From positions 1,736,001 through 1,800,000 of the forward strand of contig NZ_JALKAS010000001.1 in assembly GCF_023015695.1 (NCBI RefSeq): DNA of 64,000 nucleotides. The letters are read 5' to 3'. This DNA comes from Jannaschia sp. S6380 (GTDB taxonomy: Bacteria > Pseudomonadota > Alphaproteobacteria > Rhodobacterales > Rhodobacteraceae). Positions 26,732-35,501 of this stretch are shown one piece after another (position 1 is the first letter of the stretch; each line of letters starts with the position of its first letter). A program made the translations under genes and the position numbers. The notes under the pieces are model-generated. The model worked only from the letters and a program-made list of their open reading frames with translations. It was not told the origin of the DNA and searched no databases.

Positions 26732-27834
26732 GGATCATGCCGGTCGGCCAGATCGACCAGACCGGTCTGCGCCATGGCGATGCTCAACTCGTCGCTCAAC
26801 ACATCCCAAAGGCGGACCAATCCCGCCTCGCCGGCGGCCGCGATGGCGAATTGCAGGATCCGGCCGAAGAAGCAGAAATCGGCGCCAGCCGACAGCGCCT
26901 TGAGCACGTCCTCGCCCGAACGCAGGCCACTGTCGAAGAACAGCGGGAACCCGGGGCCGACGGCCGCGCGGATTTCGGGCAGCATCGCAAAGGGCGACGG
27001 CGCGCTGTCCAGTTGACGGGCCCCGTGGCTGGAGACCTGGATCGCGTCCGCGCCCGCGTCCCGGATGCGCACGGCGTCATCGGGGTCGAGAACGCCCTTG
27101 ACGACAAGGCTGCCCGACCACGCATCGCGCAGCCGGGCCAGCGTGTCCCAATCGGCGCGTGCACGGCTTTCGGTCCGGTCGAAATCGAACCCGTCCATCT
27201 GGAAGTTCGCCATCTGCGGACGGCCGGCCGCCAGCGATGCAAGCGACCACCGTGGATGCAGCGCAAAGTCGAGGAACTGTCGTGGGCCGATACGGAACGG
27301 CATGGTGAAGCCGTGCCGCAACTCCCGCGGGCGGCGGCCGACCTCGGGCACGTCCACCGTCAGGACGAGCGTGTCGTACCCGGCGGCGCGGGCCCGCTCG
27401 ACCAGCTTGAAGGTGCCGGTCCCGTCGCCGCTGAAGTAGAGCTGGAACCAGGCATGGCCCTCGGCCACCTCGATCAGCCGTTCCATCGGCGTCGACGCGA
27501 CCGTGGACACGCCCAGCGGCACCGCATGGCGCGCGGCGAGGCGCGCCAGCATCAGGTCGGCGCCGGGGCCCGCCAGGTTGCACATGCCCATGGGCGCAAT
27601 TCCGAACGGGCGTGCGGCAGGCCGTCCGAAAACGTCGGCGGCCAGCGACCGGCGGCTGACATCGCGCAGGACGCGCGGCCGCAGGGTCGCGGCGTCGATG
27701 GCCGCGCGATTGCGGCGCGCCCCCGTCTCCTGCCCCGCGGCCCCATCGATATAGTCAAACACCATCCAGGGCAGGCGCCGCCGGGCCAGCCGACGCGCAT
27801 CGGCCGCCCCGTGGATGCGTTCGGCTGCGCCCAT
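26728..27834 (-). CDS. FMN-dependent alpha-hydroxy-acid dehydrogenase (candidate sulfolactate dehydrogenase)
   Basis: 368-residue (S)-2-hydroxyacid oxidase/dehydrogenase of the LldD/glycolate-oxidase TIM-barrel family. It has the N-terminal segment RRRLPWMVFDYIDGAAGQE, the FMN region FGIAPMGMCNLAGPGADLML, LTVDVPEVGRRPRELRHG and the active-site motif SSHGARQLD (commonly SNHGGRQ in the family). It lies four bases after comE in the sulfonate operon. From context I infer oxidation of sulfolactate to sulfopyruvate, the substrate of ComDE. From sequence alone it could equally act on lactate, glycolate or mandelate. Confidence 0.85.
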   Translation of the reverse strand: MGAAERIHGAADARRLARRRLPWMVFDYIDGAAGQETGARRNRAAIDAATLRPRVLRDVSRRSLAADVFGRPAARPFGIAPMGMCNLAGPGADLMLARLAARHAVPLGVSTVASTPMERLIEVAEGHAWFQLYFSGDGTGTFKLVERARAAGYDTLVLTVDVPEVGRRPRELRHGFTMPFRIGPRQFLDFALHPRWSLASLAAGRPQMANFQMDGFDFDRTESRARADWDTLARLRDAWSGSLVVKGVLDPDDAVRIRDAGADAIQVSSHGARQLDSAPSPFAMLPEIRAAVGPGFPLFFDSGLRSGEDVLKALSAGADFCFFGRILQFAIAAAGEAGLVRLWDVLSDELSIAMAQTGLVDLADRHDP

Positions 27835-27838
27835 GCGA

Positions 27839-28393
27839 TCAGGCGCTGACGGCCTTCATGAACCGGTCACGGATGACCACCGGATCCATCGTGATGACCG
27901 GGTTCTTGGCGTTCCCGCTTTCGCATTTGCACACGATGATCGTCATCTTGCCGCTGTCCAGCGCGTCCTGCAGAACCTTGCCCGTCTCCTCGGCCTGGCA
28001 TTCGACCACCCGGTCGCAACCGCAGGCCTCGGCCACGGCCGCGAGCGAGGTCCTCTTGCCCGCGTAGGTCGGCTGATCGCCGGTGGAGCCGTAGCTGCCG
28101 TTGTCGACGATCAGCAGGGTGAAGTTGTCGGCCACGTTGTTCGCGATCGTCGGCAAGGTGCCGAGATTGGTCAGCACGGACCCGTCGCCGTCGATGGCGA
28201 TGACCGGCTTGGGCTGCGCGAGCGCGAGGCCCAGGCCGATGGACGACGCCAGGCCCATCGTGCCCAGCATGTAGAAATTCGTCGGCTGATCGTCGATCGC
28301 GTGGAGTTCCTGGCTGGGGATGCCGATGTTGCAGACGACCAGCTGGTCGCGAAGGATCGGTGCGATGTCCTTGAGTATCTCGGAACGGATCAT
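27839..28393 (-). CDS. comE: Sulfopyruvate decarboxylase subunit beta
   Basis: 184-residue TPP-binding half of a two-subunit 2-oxoacid decarboxylase. The cofactor/Mg motif is GDGSVLTNLGTLPTIANN with the later DNGSYGSTG. In methanogens ComDE makes sulfoacetaldehyde for coenzyme M; in bacteria the same pair works in degradation of sulfolactate, cysteate and DHPS. The start overlaps the comD stop (ATGA). Phosphonopyruvate decarboxylase is the nearest alternative, but the split into two short subunits and the HpsN neighbour favour sulfopyruvate. Confidence 0.88.
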   Translation of the reverse strand: MIRSEILKDIAPILRDQLVVCNIGIPSQELHAIDDQPTNFYMLGTMGLASSIGLGLALAQPKPVIAIDGDGSVLTNLGTLPTIANNVADNFTLLIVDNGSYGSTGDQPTYAGKRTSLAAVAEACGCDRVVECQAEETGKVLQDALDSGKMTIIVCKCESGNAKNPVITMDPVVIRDRFMKAVSA

Positions 28394-28896
28394 TGGTCGC
28401 CGTAGCCTCCCCAGAAGTTGGCGTCGGTCAGGATCGCGACCGGCTTGTTGCACATGAACGTGTATTTCAGGATGTTGTCGAACTCGGCCACGTCCTTCTG
28501 CCAGTGGAAGTGGTAGGTCGGGATGTTCATCTGCGCCAGCAGGGCCTTGGTGTGGACGGCCATCTCGACCTGGCAGGCCACGGGCTCGCGCAGCTCGCCG
28601 CGGTACGAGATCAGCATCGGCAGGGGCATGCGGTAATACTGGATCAGCGTGGCCAGCGTGTTGATGGTGACGCCGATCGCGGTGTTCTGCATGATGATGG
28701 CGGGTCGCTTGCCGCCCATCCATGCCCCCGCGCAAAGCCCCATGCCCTCGTCTTCCTTGTTGGCGGGGATGTGGAAGATCTCGTCGCGGGTCTCGATCTC
28801 GTCGATGACGCCGGCCAGCTGCTTGCAGGGGACGGTCGTCACGAACGAGACGTCGTTCGCGACCAGATCGTCCGCGATCTTCTTGTCGATGTTCAT
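28390..28896 (-). CDS. comD: Sulfopyruvate decarboxylase subunit alpha
   Basis: 168-residue pyrimidine-binding (PYR) half of the TPP-dependent sulfopyruvate decarboxylase, partner of ComE. Visible are VSFVTTVPCKQLAGVIDEI and HIPANKEDEGMGLCAGAWMGG, whose Glu is the residue expected to activate TPP. ISYRGELREP follows. Together with ComE it decarboxylates 3-sulfopyruvate to sulfoacetaldehyde in the cytoplasm. The ATG at 28896 follows the upstream dehydrogenase gene by 38 bases. Confidence 0.88.
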   Translation of the reverse strand: MNIDKKIADDLVANDVSFVTTVPCKQLAGVIDEIETRDEIFHIPANKEDEGMGLCAGAWMGGKRPAIIMQNTAIGVTINTLATLIQYYRMPLPMLISYRGELREPVACQVEMAVHTKALLAQMNIPTYHFHWQKDVAEFDNILKYTFMCNKPVAILTDANFWGGYGDQ

Positions 28897-28934
28897 GCTG
28901 ACATTGCCTTTCGGTTCTCGGTCATGTGTCGGTT

Positions 28935-29975
28935 TCAGCCCGTGCCCCGGGGCGTGACGGTGCGGCCGGACCGGCCCGCCGGACCTTCGTCCGCGTCGGC
29001 CCAGGGGTCCAGAACGATCTTCGGGGCGGCGACGCGCCCGGCCCCCAGATCGGCGAAGGCCCCCTGCCCGGACGAAAGCGGCCGCGTCTCGTACCAGTCG
29101 AGCGGCCCCAGCCGGCCGTCGAAGATCGCCGCCGCCGTATCGCGGAAATCCTGCGCGGTGTAGGTATAGGCGCCCAGGAACGCGATCTCCTGCAGGGTCA
29201 GGCGGCGGACGTCCAGGCCGCCCGTGTCCTCGGCCAGGCCGACATGCACGATCACGCCGCCGGGTTCGGCCTGCGCGGATGCAACGGCGCGCGTCGCGGC
29301 CAGTCCCACGGCGTCGATCAAGATGCCGGCGCACCCCGGGGCCTCCGACGTCGCGGATTGCCCGCAGCGGGTGTTTAGGAACGCGCGGCGCGCGCCGTTC
29401 GGCTCCAGGATCCGCGGGGCGGGGGTGCCCATCGCGCGGAGCGACAACGCGCAGGCCAGGCCGATCGCCCCGCCACCGATGACCAATGCCCGCGCCGCGT
29501 CCGGGTCGGCCACGGCGGCACGCGCCAGACGGGCGGCGTGCCAGCCGACGGCCAGCGGTTCGGCCAGCGCCGCACGGGCCAGCGGGACATTCTCGGGCAC
29601 CTCGACCAGGTTGGCCCCGGGCAGGGCGACGAACTGCGCGAAGGCCCCCTGGCGGGGCTGCATTGAGATGATCTGGCGGTCCGGGCACAGGTTCTCTCGC
29701 CCCGCCCGGCACATGGGACAGGTCCCGCAGGTCACCAGCGGGTTGATCGTGACGCGCGCGCCATCCCGGGCCCCGCCGACGATCGTTCCCGCAGCCTCGT
29801 GCCCCAGGATCAGCGGCGCAGGGCGGCGTGCGTCATGGCCGAGGAAGGCGTGCATGTCCGACCCGCAGATCCCCACCGCCTCGACACGGATCAGGGCCTC
29901 GCCATCGGCGCGGACGGGGTCGTCCGCATCGCGATAGCTGAGCCTGCCGGGCGCGGTATAGACCAGCGCCTTCAT
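28935..29975 (-). CDS. Zinc-dependent medium-chain alcohol dehydrogenase (possible DHPS 2-dehydrogenase)
   Basis: 346-residue MDR enzyme. It has the catalytic-zinc region GICGSDMHAFLGH and GHEAAGTIVGG, the four-cysteine structural-zinc loop (CGTCPMCRAGRENLC, about 82-96) and a nucleotide-binding GGGAIGLACALSL. The C-terminal ~25 residues are Asp/Gly/Pro-rich and not part of the fold. It sits between hpsN and comDE. Known DHPS pathways use 2-dehydrogenases (HpsO/HpsP) to interconvert DHPS enantiomers before HpsN, so such a role is plausible; the substrate cannot be read from the sequence. Confidence 0.8.
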   Translation of the reverse strand: MKALVYTAPGRLSYRDADDPVRADGEALIRVEAVGICGSDMHAFLGHDARRPAPLILGHEAAGTIVGGARDGARVTINPLVTCGTCPMCRAGRENLCPDRQIISMQPRQGAFAQFVALPGANLVEVPENVPLARAALAEPLAVGWHAARLARAAVADPDAARALVIGGGAIGLACALSLRAMGTPAPRILEPNGARRAFLNTRCGQSATSEAPGCAGILIDAVGLAATRAVASAQAEPGGVIVHVGLAEDTGGLDVRRLTLQEIAFLGAYTYTAQDFRDTAAAIFDGRLGPLDWYETRPLSSGQGAFADLGAGRVAAPKIVLDPWADADEGPAGRSGRTVTPRGTG

Positions 29976-30026
29976 CGCGGGGCGAACCCAGACCCCGGGC
30001 AGGCCATCCGGCGATGTGCGGCGCGG

Positions 30027-31334
30027 TCAGGCATCGGCCTGCAAATCGAAGCTCTCGTCCGGAAAATATTTGGCCAACCGGGCGTCGGCGGCGCGGGCGT
30101 GTCCCTCCATCCCTTCCAGCCGCGAGATCCGGGCGGTCGCCTCGGCCACGGGACGGGCACCGTCGCGGGTGGCGCGCTGCCAGGTCACGATCTTCATGTA
30201 CTTGTGGACGCTCAGCCCGCCGGTATATCGCGCCGCCCCAGACGTCGGCAGCACGTGGTTGGTGCCGGTCGCCTTGTCGCCGTAAGACACGGTCGTCTCC
30301 TCGCCCAGAAAAAGCGAGCCATAGCAGGATAGCCGGTCGAGCCACCAATCCAGGTCCTCGCATTGCACGGTCAGATGCTCGGGCGCGTATTCGTCGGAGG
30401 TCGCGGCCATCTCCTCGCGGTTGTCGCACAGGATCACCTCGGCGTAGTCGCGCCAGGCCGCGCGCGCGTTGTCGCGATTCAGCTCGGGCAGATCCTCGAT
30501 CAGGCGGGGCACGCGCTCCATCACCTGCTCGGCCAGGGCGTGGTCGTCGGTGACCAGCCATACGGGTGAATTGTAGCCGTGCTCGGCCTGGCTGACGAGG
30601 TCGGTCGCCACGATATGCGCGTCCGCCGTCTCGTCGGCGAGGATCAGGCTGTCGGTCGGCCCGGCGATCATGTCGATGCCGACCCGACCGAACAGGATGC
30701 GCTTGGCCTCGGCGACGAACTGGTTGCCCGGCCCGACCAGAATGTTGGCCTTCGGTAGCCCGAATAGACCGAAGGTCATCGCCGCCACGGCCTGCACACC
30801 GCCCATCGCGATGATACGATCGGCCCCACAGACATGCGCGGCATAGACGATGGCGGGCGCCACGCCGACGCCGGGGCGTGGCGGCGAACAGGTGGCGATA
30901 TGCCGGCAGCCCGCCACCTTGGCCGTGGTCACGGTCATGATGGCGCTGGCGATGTGACTGTAGCGCCCCCCGGGGACATAGCACCCGGCCGCATCGACCG
31001 GGATCGCCTTCTGCCCGGCAACCATGCCCGGCACGACCTCCAGTTCCACATCCGAGAGCGTGGCCTTCTGCGCCTCGGCGAAGCGGCGGACGTTGTCATG
31101 GGCGAACTGGATGTCGCGCTTGATGCGTTCGGGAACCTTCTCGCAGGCGGCCGCGATCTCCTCGGCGGTGAGGATGACGTTGCCGTCGTAGCGGTCGAAC
31201 TTCGCGGCATATTCCATGGCCCTGGCGTCGCCGCCCGCTTCGATCTCGGCCAGGATGGTCTTGACCGTCTCGTGCACCTCTCCGGCATCGGACACCGCGG
31301 TCTTGGTCGCTTTCTTCAGGTATTCGCGGGGCAT
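30027..31334 (-). CDS. hpsN: Sulfopropanediol 3-dehydrogenase HpsN (histidinol dehydrogenase family)
   Basis: 435-residue HisD-family, Zn- and NAD-dependent four-electron dehydrogenase. HpsN oxidises (R)-2,3-dihydroxypropane-1-sulfonate to sulfolactate in roseobacters and Cupriavidus. Family features: VDAAGCYVPGGRYSHIASAI, MGGVQAVAAMTFGL, VGPGNQFVAEAKR, the zinc/active region QAEHGYNSP and the catalytic Glu-His in YAPEHLTVQ. It is not the biosynthetic HisD, because no his genes are near and the neighbours are ComDE and dehydrogenases. It is the first gene of the operon; twin LacI-type operators lie 95-130 bases upstream. Confidence 0.88.
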   Translation of the reverse strand: MPREYLKKATKTAVSDAGEVHETVKTILAEIEAGGDARAMEYAAKFDRYDGNVILTAEEIAAACEKVPERIKRDIQFAHDNVRRFAEAQKATLSDVELEVVPGMVAGQKAIPVDAAGCYVPGGRYSHIASAIMTVTTAKVAGCRHIATCSPPRPGVGVAPAIVYAAHVCGADRIIAMGGVQAVAAMTFGLFGLPKANILVGPGNQFVAEAKRILFGRVGIDMIAGPTDSLILADETADAHIVATDLVSQAEHGYNSPVWLVTDDHALAEQVMERVPRLIEDLPELNRDNARAAWRDYAEVILCDNREEMAATSDEYAPEHLTVQCEDLDWWLDRLSCYGSLFLGEETTVSYGDKATGTNHVLPTSGAARYTGGLSVHKYMKIVTWQRATRDGARPVAEATARISRLEGMEGHARAADARLAKYFPDESFDLQADA

Positions 31335-31428
31335 TGGCGGGCATCCTGCGGGTTGGGGGCCAGTGTTCGGCCGGCATCAAGGTGCATCTTGCGGACCGAA
31401 TCGACGCGAAAAGGCACCACGAGGACCG

Positions 31429-31442
31429 TGTAAGCGCTTACA
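31429..31442. promoter_or_regulatory. LacI-family operator 1
   Basis: TGTAAGCGCTTACA is a perfect 14-bp palindrome with the central CG typical of LacI/GalR-family operators. It lies in the divergent region between hpsN and the LacI-type regulator gene, 95 bases from hpsN and 78 from the regulator start. Confidence 0.85.
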
Positions 31443-31450
31443 TTCAATTC

Positions 31451-31464
31451 TGCAAGCGCTTACA
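31451..31464. promoter_or_regulatory. LacI-family operator 2
   Basis: TGCAAGCGCTTACA differs from operator 1 at a single base. The two centres are 22 bp apart, two helical turns, so two repressor dimers could bind the same face of the DNA and control both divergent units. Confidence 0.82.
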
Positions 31465-31519
31465 TCTCAATCCCGTCGGTGCTAGCACCAACCTTCATGC
31501 ATCGGACGCGGAGGTCGCG

Positions 31520-32527
31520 ATGATGTCGGACAATCGATCCACCCCGACCCTCGAAGACGTGGCGCGGGCGGCGGGTGTCAGCACGGCGACGGTGTCGCGG
31601 TGCCTGAACCGACCCGACCGGGTCGTGGCCGCGACCCGCGACCGGGTCATGGCGGCCGTCGAGACGCTGGGCTACACCCCGAATTTCGCCGCCCGCGTCA
31701 TGGCCGCGCGGCGGACCTTCACCATCGGCGCCATCATCCCGACAATGGAGAACGCGATCTTCGCGCGCGGATTGCAGGCCTTCCAGGAGGCGCTTCACGA
31801 AAAGGGCTATACCCTTCTGGTCGCCAGTTCCGCCTATCGCCCCGACATGGAGGCCGAGCAGATCCGCGCGCTGGTCGCCCGCGGCGCCGACGGGCTCTTG
31901 CTGATCGGTCACGACCGGGACGGGGGCCTCTATGACTATCTTGAGCGTCAGGGCGTGCCCGCATTGATCGCCTGGTCCTACGCGGCGGAGGCCGCGCTGC
32001 CGTCGATCGGGTTCGACAATCGCGCCGCGATGCGCGCCCTGACGGAGGAGGTCCTGGCCCTGGGCCATCGCCGGATCGGCGTGATCTCGGCCATGGTCGA
32101 GGGGAACGACCGCGCACGCGATCGAGTGCAGGGGGTCCGCGACGCGGTCGGCGACGCCCCCCTCCGCGTGATCGAGACCACCTACGGCGTCGAGACCGGG
32201 GCCGCTGCGTTCGACGCCCTGATGTCGGACGAGGCCCCGCCCACCGCCGTGATCTGCGGAAACGACGTGCTGGCCGTGGGCGCCATGACCCGGGCGCGCG
32301 AAAGGGGGATCGCCGTGCCGCGCGACGTCTCGATCACCGGGTTCGACGATCTGGAAATCGCCCGCATCGTCGCGCCACCGCTGACGACCGTGCATGTCCC
32401 GCACAGGGAGATGGGCCGCCGCGCCGCCCATGCCCTCGTCGCCATGGTCGAAGGCGGGGGGGCCGCGCCGGCGGTCGAGCTTGCCACGCGCATGGAGTTG
32501 CGGGGGTCGCTGGGTCCGCCGCCCTGA
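31520..32527 (+). CDS. LacI-family transcriptional regulator of the sulfonate/ABC module
   Basis: 335-residue regulator. The N-terminal helix-turn-helix TLEDVARAAGVSTATVSRCL and hinge (LGYTPNFAARVMAARR) are followed by a periplasmic-binding-protein-like effector domain (FTIGAIIPTMENAIFARGL, VICGNDVLAVGAMTRA, SITGFDDLEIARI). GAGG lies five bases before the ATG at 31520; a second ATG is at 31523. Twin palindromic operators lie directly upstream, facing hpsN. I infer that it represses both the catabolic operon and its own transporter operon until an inducer binds. The effector is unknown. Confidence 0.92.
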   Translation: MMSDNRSTPTLEDVARAAGVSTATVSRCLNRPDRVVAATRDRVMAAVETLGYTPNFAARVMAARRTFTIGAIIPTMENAIFARGLQAFQEALHEKGYTLLVASSAYRPDMEAEQIRALVARGADGLLLIGHDRDGGLYDYLERQGVPALIAWSYAAEAALPSIGFDNRAAMRALTEEVLALGHRRIGVISAMVEGNDRARDRVQGVRDAVGDAPLRVIETTYGVETGAAAFDALMSDEAPPTAVICGNDVLAVGAMTRARERGIAVPRDVSITGFDDLEIARIVAPPLTTVHVPHREMGRRAAHALVAMVEGGGAAPAVELATRMELRGSLGPPP

Positions 32528-32639
32528 CCCGAGCGGGAACGCCGCCCGCCGGCGCCCGACGCGCCTGACCGAGATGGCCAGGCCGCGCGCAAGGCCTAGA
32601 TCATGGCGCCGGGATGGATCACCACGGGCCGCAACCCCT

Positions 32640-33788
32640 ATGAGCCAAGGGCTTACGATACACGACCTGACCTGCAGGTTCGGCGACCATACGGCGCTGG
32701 ATCGTGTTTCGCTCGAGGTCGGAGGCGGGGAATTCATGTCGATCCTGGGCCCGTCCGGGTGCGGCAAGTCGACGCTGCTGCGTTGCATCGCGGGGCTGGA
32801 ATCGGGCACCGGCGCCATCCGCATCGGCACGCGCGACGTCCACGATTTGGCGCCCAAGGACCGCGGCATCGCCTTCGTGTTCCAGTCCTACGCGCTCTAC
32901 CCGCACATGAGTTCGGCCGCGAATATCGCGGCTCCGCTGCGGATGACCGACCTGTCGGCGCTTGGCCGTGCGCCCGGCCTCTGGCGGCTTTCGCCCCGCG
33001 CACGCCGGACCCGCGCCGAAATCGCGGCCGAGGTGGCCCGCGTGGCCGAGATGCTGCAGATCGGCCCGTATCTGCACCGGCGACCGGGGCAACTCTCGGG
33101 CGGCCAGCAACAGCGGGTGGCCCTGGGCCGCGCCTTGATCCGACGCCCGTCGCTCTTCCTTCTGGACGAGCCGTTGGCCAATCTCGACGCCGCGCTGCGC
33201 AACCGCACGCGCACCGAGCTGCGTGGCCTGCAACGCCGGATCGGGGCGACGACACTCTTCGTCACCCATGACCAGGGCGAGGCGATGGCGATGTCCGACC
33301 GCATCGCCCTCATGTTCGAAGGGCGCGTGCGGCAGGTGGGGACCCCCGATCAGCTGTTCCGCGACCCGGCCGACCTGGACGTCGCGCGCTTCCTGTCGCA
33401 GCCGCATCTCAACGAGGTCGATGCCGACATGATCCGCGCGCATATCGGCGACGCGACCTCCTCCCGTCCCATCCTGATCGGGGGCGCCCCCCTCCGCGAT
33501 CTGGCGGGAACGGTGGCGTTCCGCCCCGAGGATGCGTCGATCCGGCAGGCGGCGCGCCCGGGACTTCCGGGTCTGCCCTGCACGGTCGATCACGCCGAAC
33601 ATGCCGGCCATGACGCGAACCTGTTCGTCCGGTTGCGCGATGGCACGCGCTGCGTGATCCGCATCCCGTCCTCCGCGATGCCGGACTGGCCGGAAGGCCG
33701 CGATGGCGTCGTGCATTTCGACCTTTCGGCGGCCCGCGCCTATGACGCATCGCAGGGGATCGCCGCGCCCCGACGGGCCGTCGCATGA
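32640..33788 (+). CDS. CUT1-type ABC transporter ATP-binding protein (UgpC/MalK-like)
   Basis: 382-residue ATPase of the sugar/glycerol-phosphate importer class. It has Walker A GPSGCGKST, Q-loop FVFQSYALYPHMS, signature LSGGQQQR, Walker B LFLLDEP and switch VTHDQ, followed by the C-terminal regulatory OB-type domain of MalK/UgpC proteins (GTVAFRPEDASI). It has an insert of about 15 residues between the Q-loop and the signature (LSALGRAPGLWRLSPRARR). The ATG at 32640 lacks a clear ribosome site but begins the family sequence. It lies 112 bases after the regulator gene and overlaps the next gene by 4 bases. Confidence 0.92.
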   Translation: MSQGLTIHDLTCRFGDHTALDRVSLEVGGGEFMSILGPSGCGKSTLLRCIAGLESGTGAIRIGTRDVHDLAPKDRGIAFVFQSYALYPHMSSAANIAAPLRMTDLSALGRAPGLWRLSPRARRTRAEIAAEVARVAEMLQIGPYLHRRPGQLSGGQQQRVALGRALIRRPSLFLLDEPLANLDAALRNRTRTELRGLQRRIGATTLFVTHDQGEAMAMSDRIALMFEGRVRQVGTPDQLFRDPADLDVARFLSQPHLNEVDADMIRAHIGDATSSRPILIGGAPLRDLAGTVAFRPEDASIRQAARPGLPGLPCTVDHAEHAGHDANLFVRLRDGTRCVIRIPSSAMPDWPEGRDGVVHFDLSAARAYDASQGIAAPRRAVA

Positions 33789-34666
33789 GCATCGATGCCC
33801 GTGCCCGCAGGCGTGCGGGCGCCCTTCTTGCGCTGCCGGCCGCGACCCTCCTCCTCGCCCTGCTGTTCCTGCCCTCCTCGGGCGTCGCGGTCCTGTCGTT
33901 GACGGATTACCAGTTCGGAATGACCGGCTTCGACTGGATCGGCGCTCAGAACTACCAAAGGATGTTCGCCGATGCCCGGTTCCGTCAGTCGCTCGGCAAC
34001 ACGGGCCTATATGTCGCCGTGGTCACGCCGATCTCGATTTTCGCCGCGCTCTGGCTGGCCGTCCTGATCGAGGGGCAGGGCCGATTGCGCGGTCTCTTCC
34101 GCACCGTGTTCTTCCTGCCAGTCACCGCCACGCTGGTCGCCATGGCCACCGCGTGGGAGGTCGTCCTGCACCCGTCCTTCGGGATGGTGAACGTCGCACT
34201 GGACGCGGTGGGTCTCGACAAGCGCCGCTTCCTTTCGGACCCGTCCACGGCGCTGCCCACGCTGATGTTCATCGGCATCTGGAAGATGGTGGGCTACAAT
34301 ATCCTGCTGTTCATCGCGGGGCTTTCGACGATCCGGCCCGATCTGTACGAGGCCGCCGCGATCGATGGGGCCGACCGGGGGTGGAAGCGCTTCGGTTTGG
34401 TGACCTGGCCCATGCTGGCGCCGGTAACCCTGTTCGTGACCGTCATCACCCTGATCCGCGCCGTGTCGGAGTTCGAGACCATCGCCGTGTTGACCCAGGG
34501 CGGCCCGAACGGCGCGACCGAGATGATCCTGTACACCCTCTATCAGGAGGCGTTCCGCTATTTCGACATCGGCCTCGCCTCGGCCATCGCGATCTTCTTC
34601 CTGACCGTCGTGGCGGCCGCGTCGATCCTGAACGTGGTCGTCTTCGACCGCCGGCGCCGGGCATGA
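33785..34666 (+). CDS. ABC transporter permease (UgpA/MalF-type)
   Basis: 293-residue inner-membrane permease with about six spans and the EAA coupling motif (YEAAAIDGADRGWKRFGLVTWP, of which EAAAIDGA is the core). Family segments such as RTVFFLPVTATLVAMA and LTQGGPNGATEMI match CUT1 importers. The start overlaps the ATPase stop (ATGA), and it is coupled to the following permease in the same way. Confidence 0.92.
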   Translation: MSIDARARRRAGALLALPAATLLLALLFLPSSGVAVLSLTDYQFGMTGFDWIGAQNYQRMFADARFRQSLGNTGLYVAVVTPISIFAALWLAVLIEGQGRLRGLFRTVFFLPVTATLVAMATAWEVVLHPSFGMVNVALDAVGLDKRRFLSDPSTALPTLMFIGIWKMVGYNILLFIAGLSTIRPDLYEAAAIDGADRGWKRFGLVTWPMLAPVTLFVTVITLIRAVSEFETIAVLTQGGPNGATEMILYTLYQEAFRYFDIGLASAIAIFFLTVVAAASILNVVVFDRRRRA

Positions 34667-35478
34667 GGCGGGCCGCATCCCTTCTCGTCCTGGCGCTCGC
34701 CGCCGCGGTGACGCTGGCGCCCTTCGTCTACATGGTCGCGGTGTCGCTGGCCGCGCAGGGCACCGTCTATGCCGGCAGCGTCCTGCCCATGCCCTCGCTG
34801 GCGGCGGCGCACCGGAACTACGGCGACGCGCTGACGCAGGTGCCGCTGCTGCGCTACATGGCAAACGGGGCTTTCGTCTGCGCGGTCATCCTCGTCGCGC
34901 AGATTACGATCGCGGCGCCGGCCGGTTATGCACTGGCCAAACTGCCGTTCCGAGGGCGGCCGATCCTTTTGGGTATGGTCATCGTCGCGCTGATGATCCC
35001 GATGCAGGTGCCGGCGATCCCGCTCTATGTCGCGGTCGCCTATGCGGGGCTTCTCAACACCTACACCGCGCTGATCGTGCCCTTCGTCATCTCGGCCTTC
35101 GCGATCTTCCTGTTCCGCCAGTTCTTCCTGTCCTACCCCGACGAGGTGCTGGACGCCGCACGCCTCGACGGGTTCTCGGAACTGGGCATCGTCTGGCGTC
35201 TGATGGTGCCCGCCGCCTGGCCCGCCGTCGCGGCCTTTGCGACGATCTCGATCATCAACCACTGGAACGACCTCTACTGGCCCCTGGTGGTGGTGACCGA
35301 CAGGCAGATGATGACCCCGCCGCTGGGCCTCGCCACCTTCCGGTCGTCGGGCGAATCCACCGGCAATGTCGGCGCCTTGATGGCCGGCGGCGTGATGGTC
35401 ACCGCGCCGCTGGTGATCGCCTTCATGTTCTTCCAACGCGCGCTGATCCGGGGCCTCGGCCTCGGGGCGCGCACCTGA
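34663..35478 (+). CDS. ABC transporter permease (UgpE/MalG-type)
   Basis: 271-residue second permease, about six spans, with the EAA-type motif DAARLDGFSELGIVWRLMVP. The N-terminal hydrophobic segment and the MIPMQVPAIPLYV and NHWNDLYWPL segments are typical of MalG/UgpE proteins. The ATG at 34663 overlaps the stop of the first permease (ATGA). It pairs with that permease to form the membrane channel. Confidence 0.92.
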   Translation: MRRAASLLVLALAAAVTLAPFVYMVAVSLAAQGTVYAGSVLPMPSLAAAHRNYGDALTQVPLLRYMANGAFVCAVILVAQITIAAPAGYALAKLPFRGRPILLGMVIVALMIPMQVPAIPLYVAVAYAGLLNTYTALIVPFVISAFAIFLFRQFFLSYPDEVLDAARLDGFSELGIVWRLMVPAAWPAVAAFATISIINHWNDLYWPLVVVTDRQMMTPPLGLATFRSSGESTGNVGALMAGGVMVTAPLVIAFMFFQRALIRGLGLGART

Positions 35479-35501
35479 TGTCGCTGCGAAAGGAGACTTC
35501 C

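Noticed and set aside
30027..31334. hpsN read as biosynthetic histidinol dehydrogenase (hisD)
   Set aside because: No histidine genes nearby; the comDE and dehydrogenase neighbours and LacI-type control fit a catabolic HisD homologue better.
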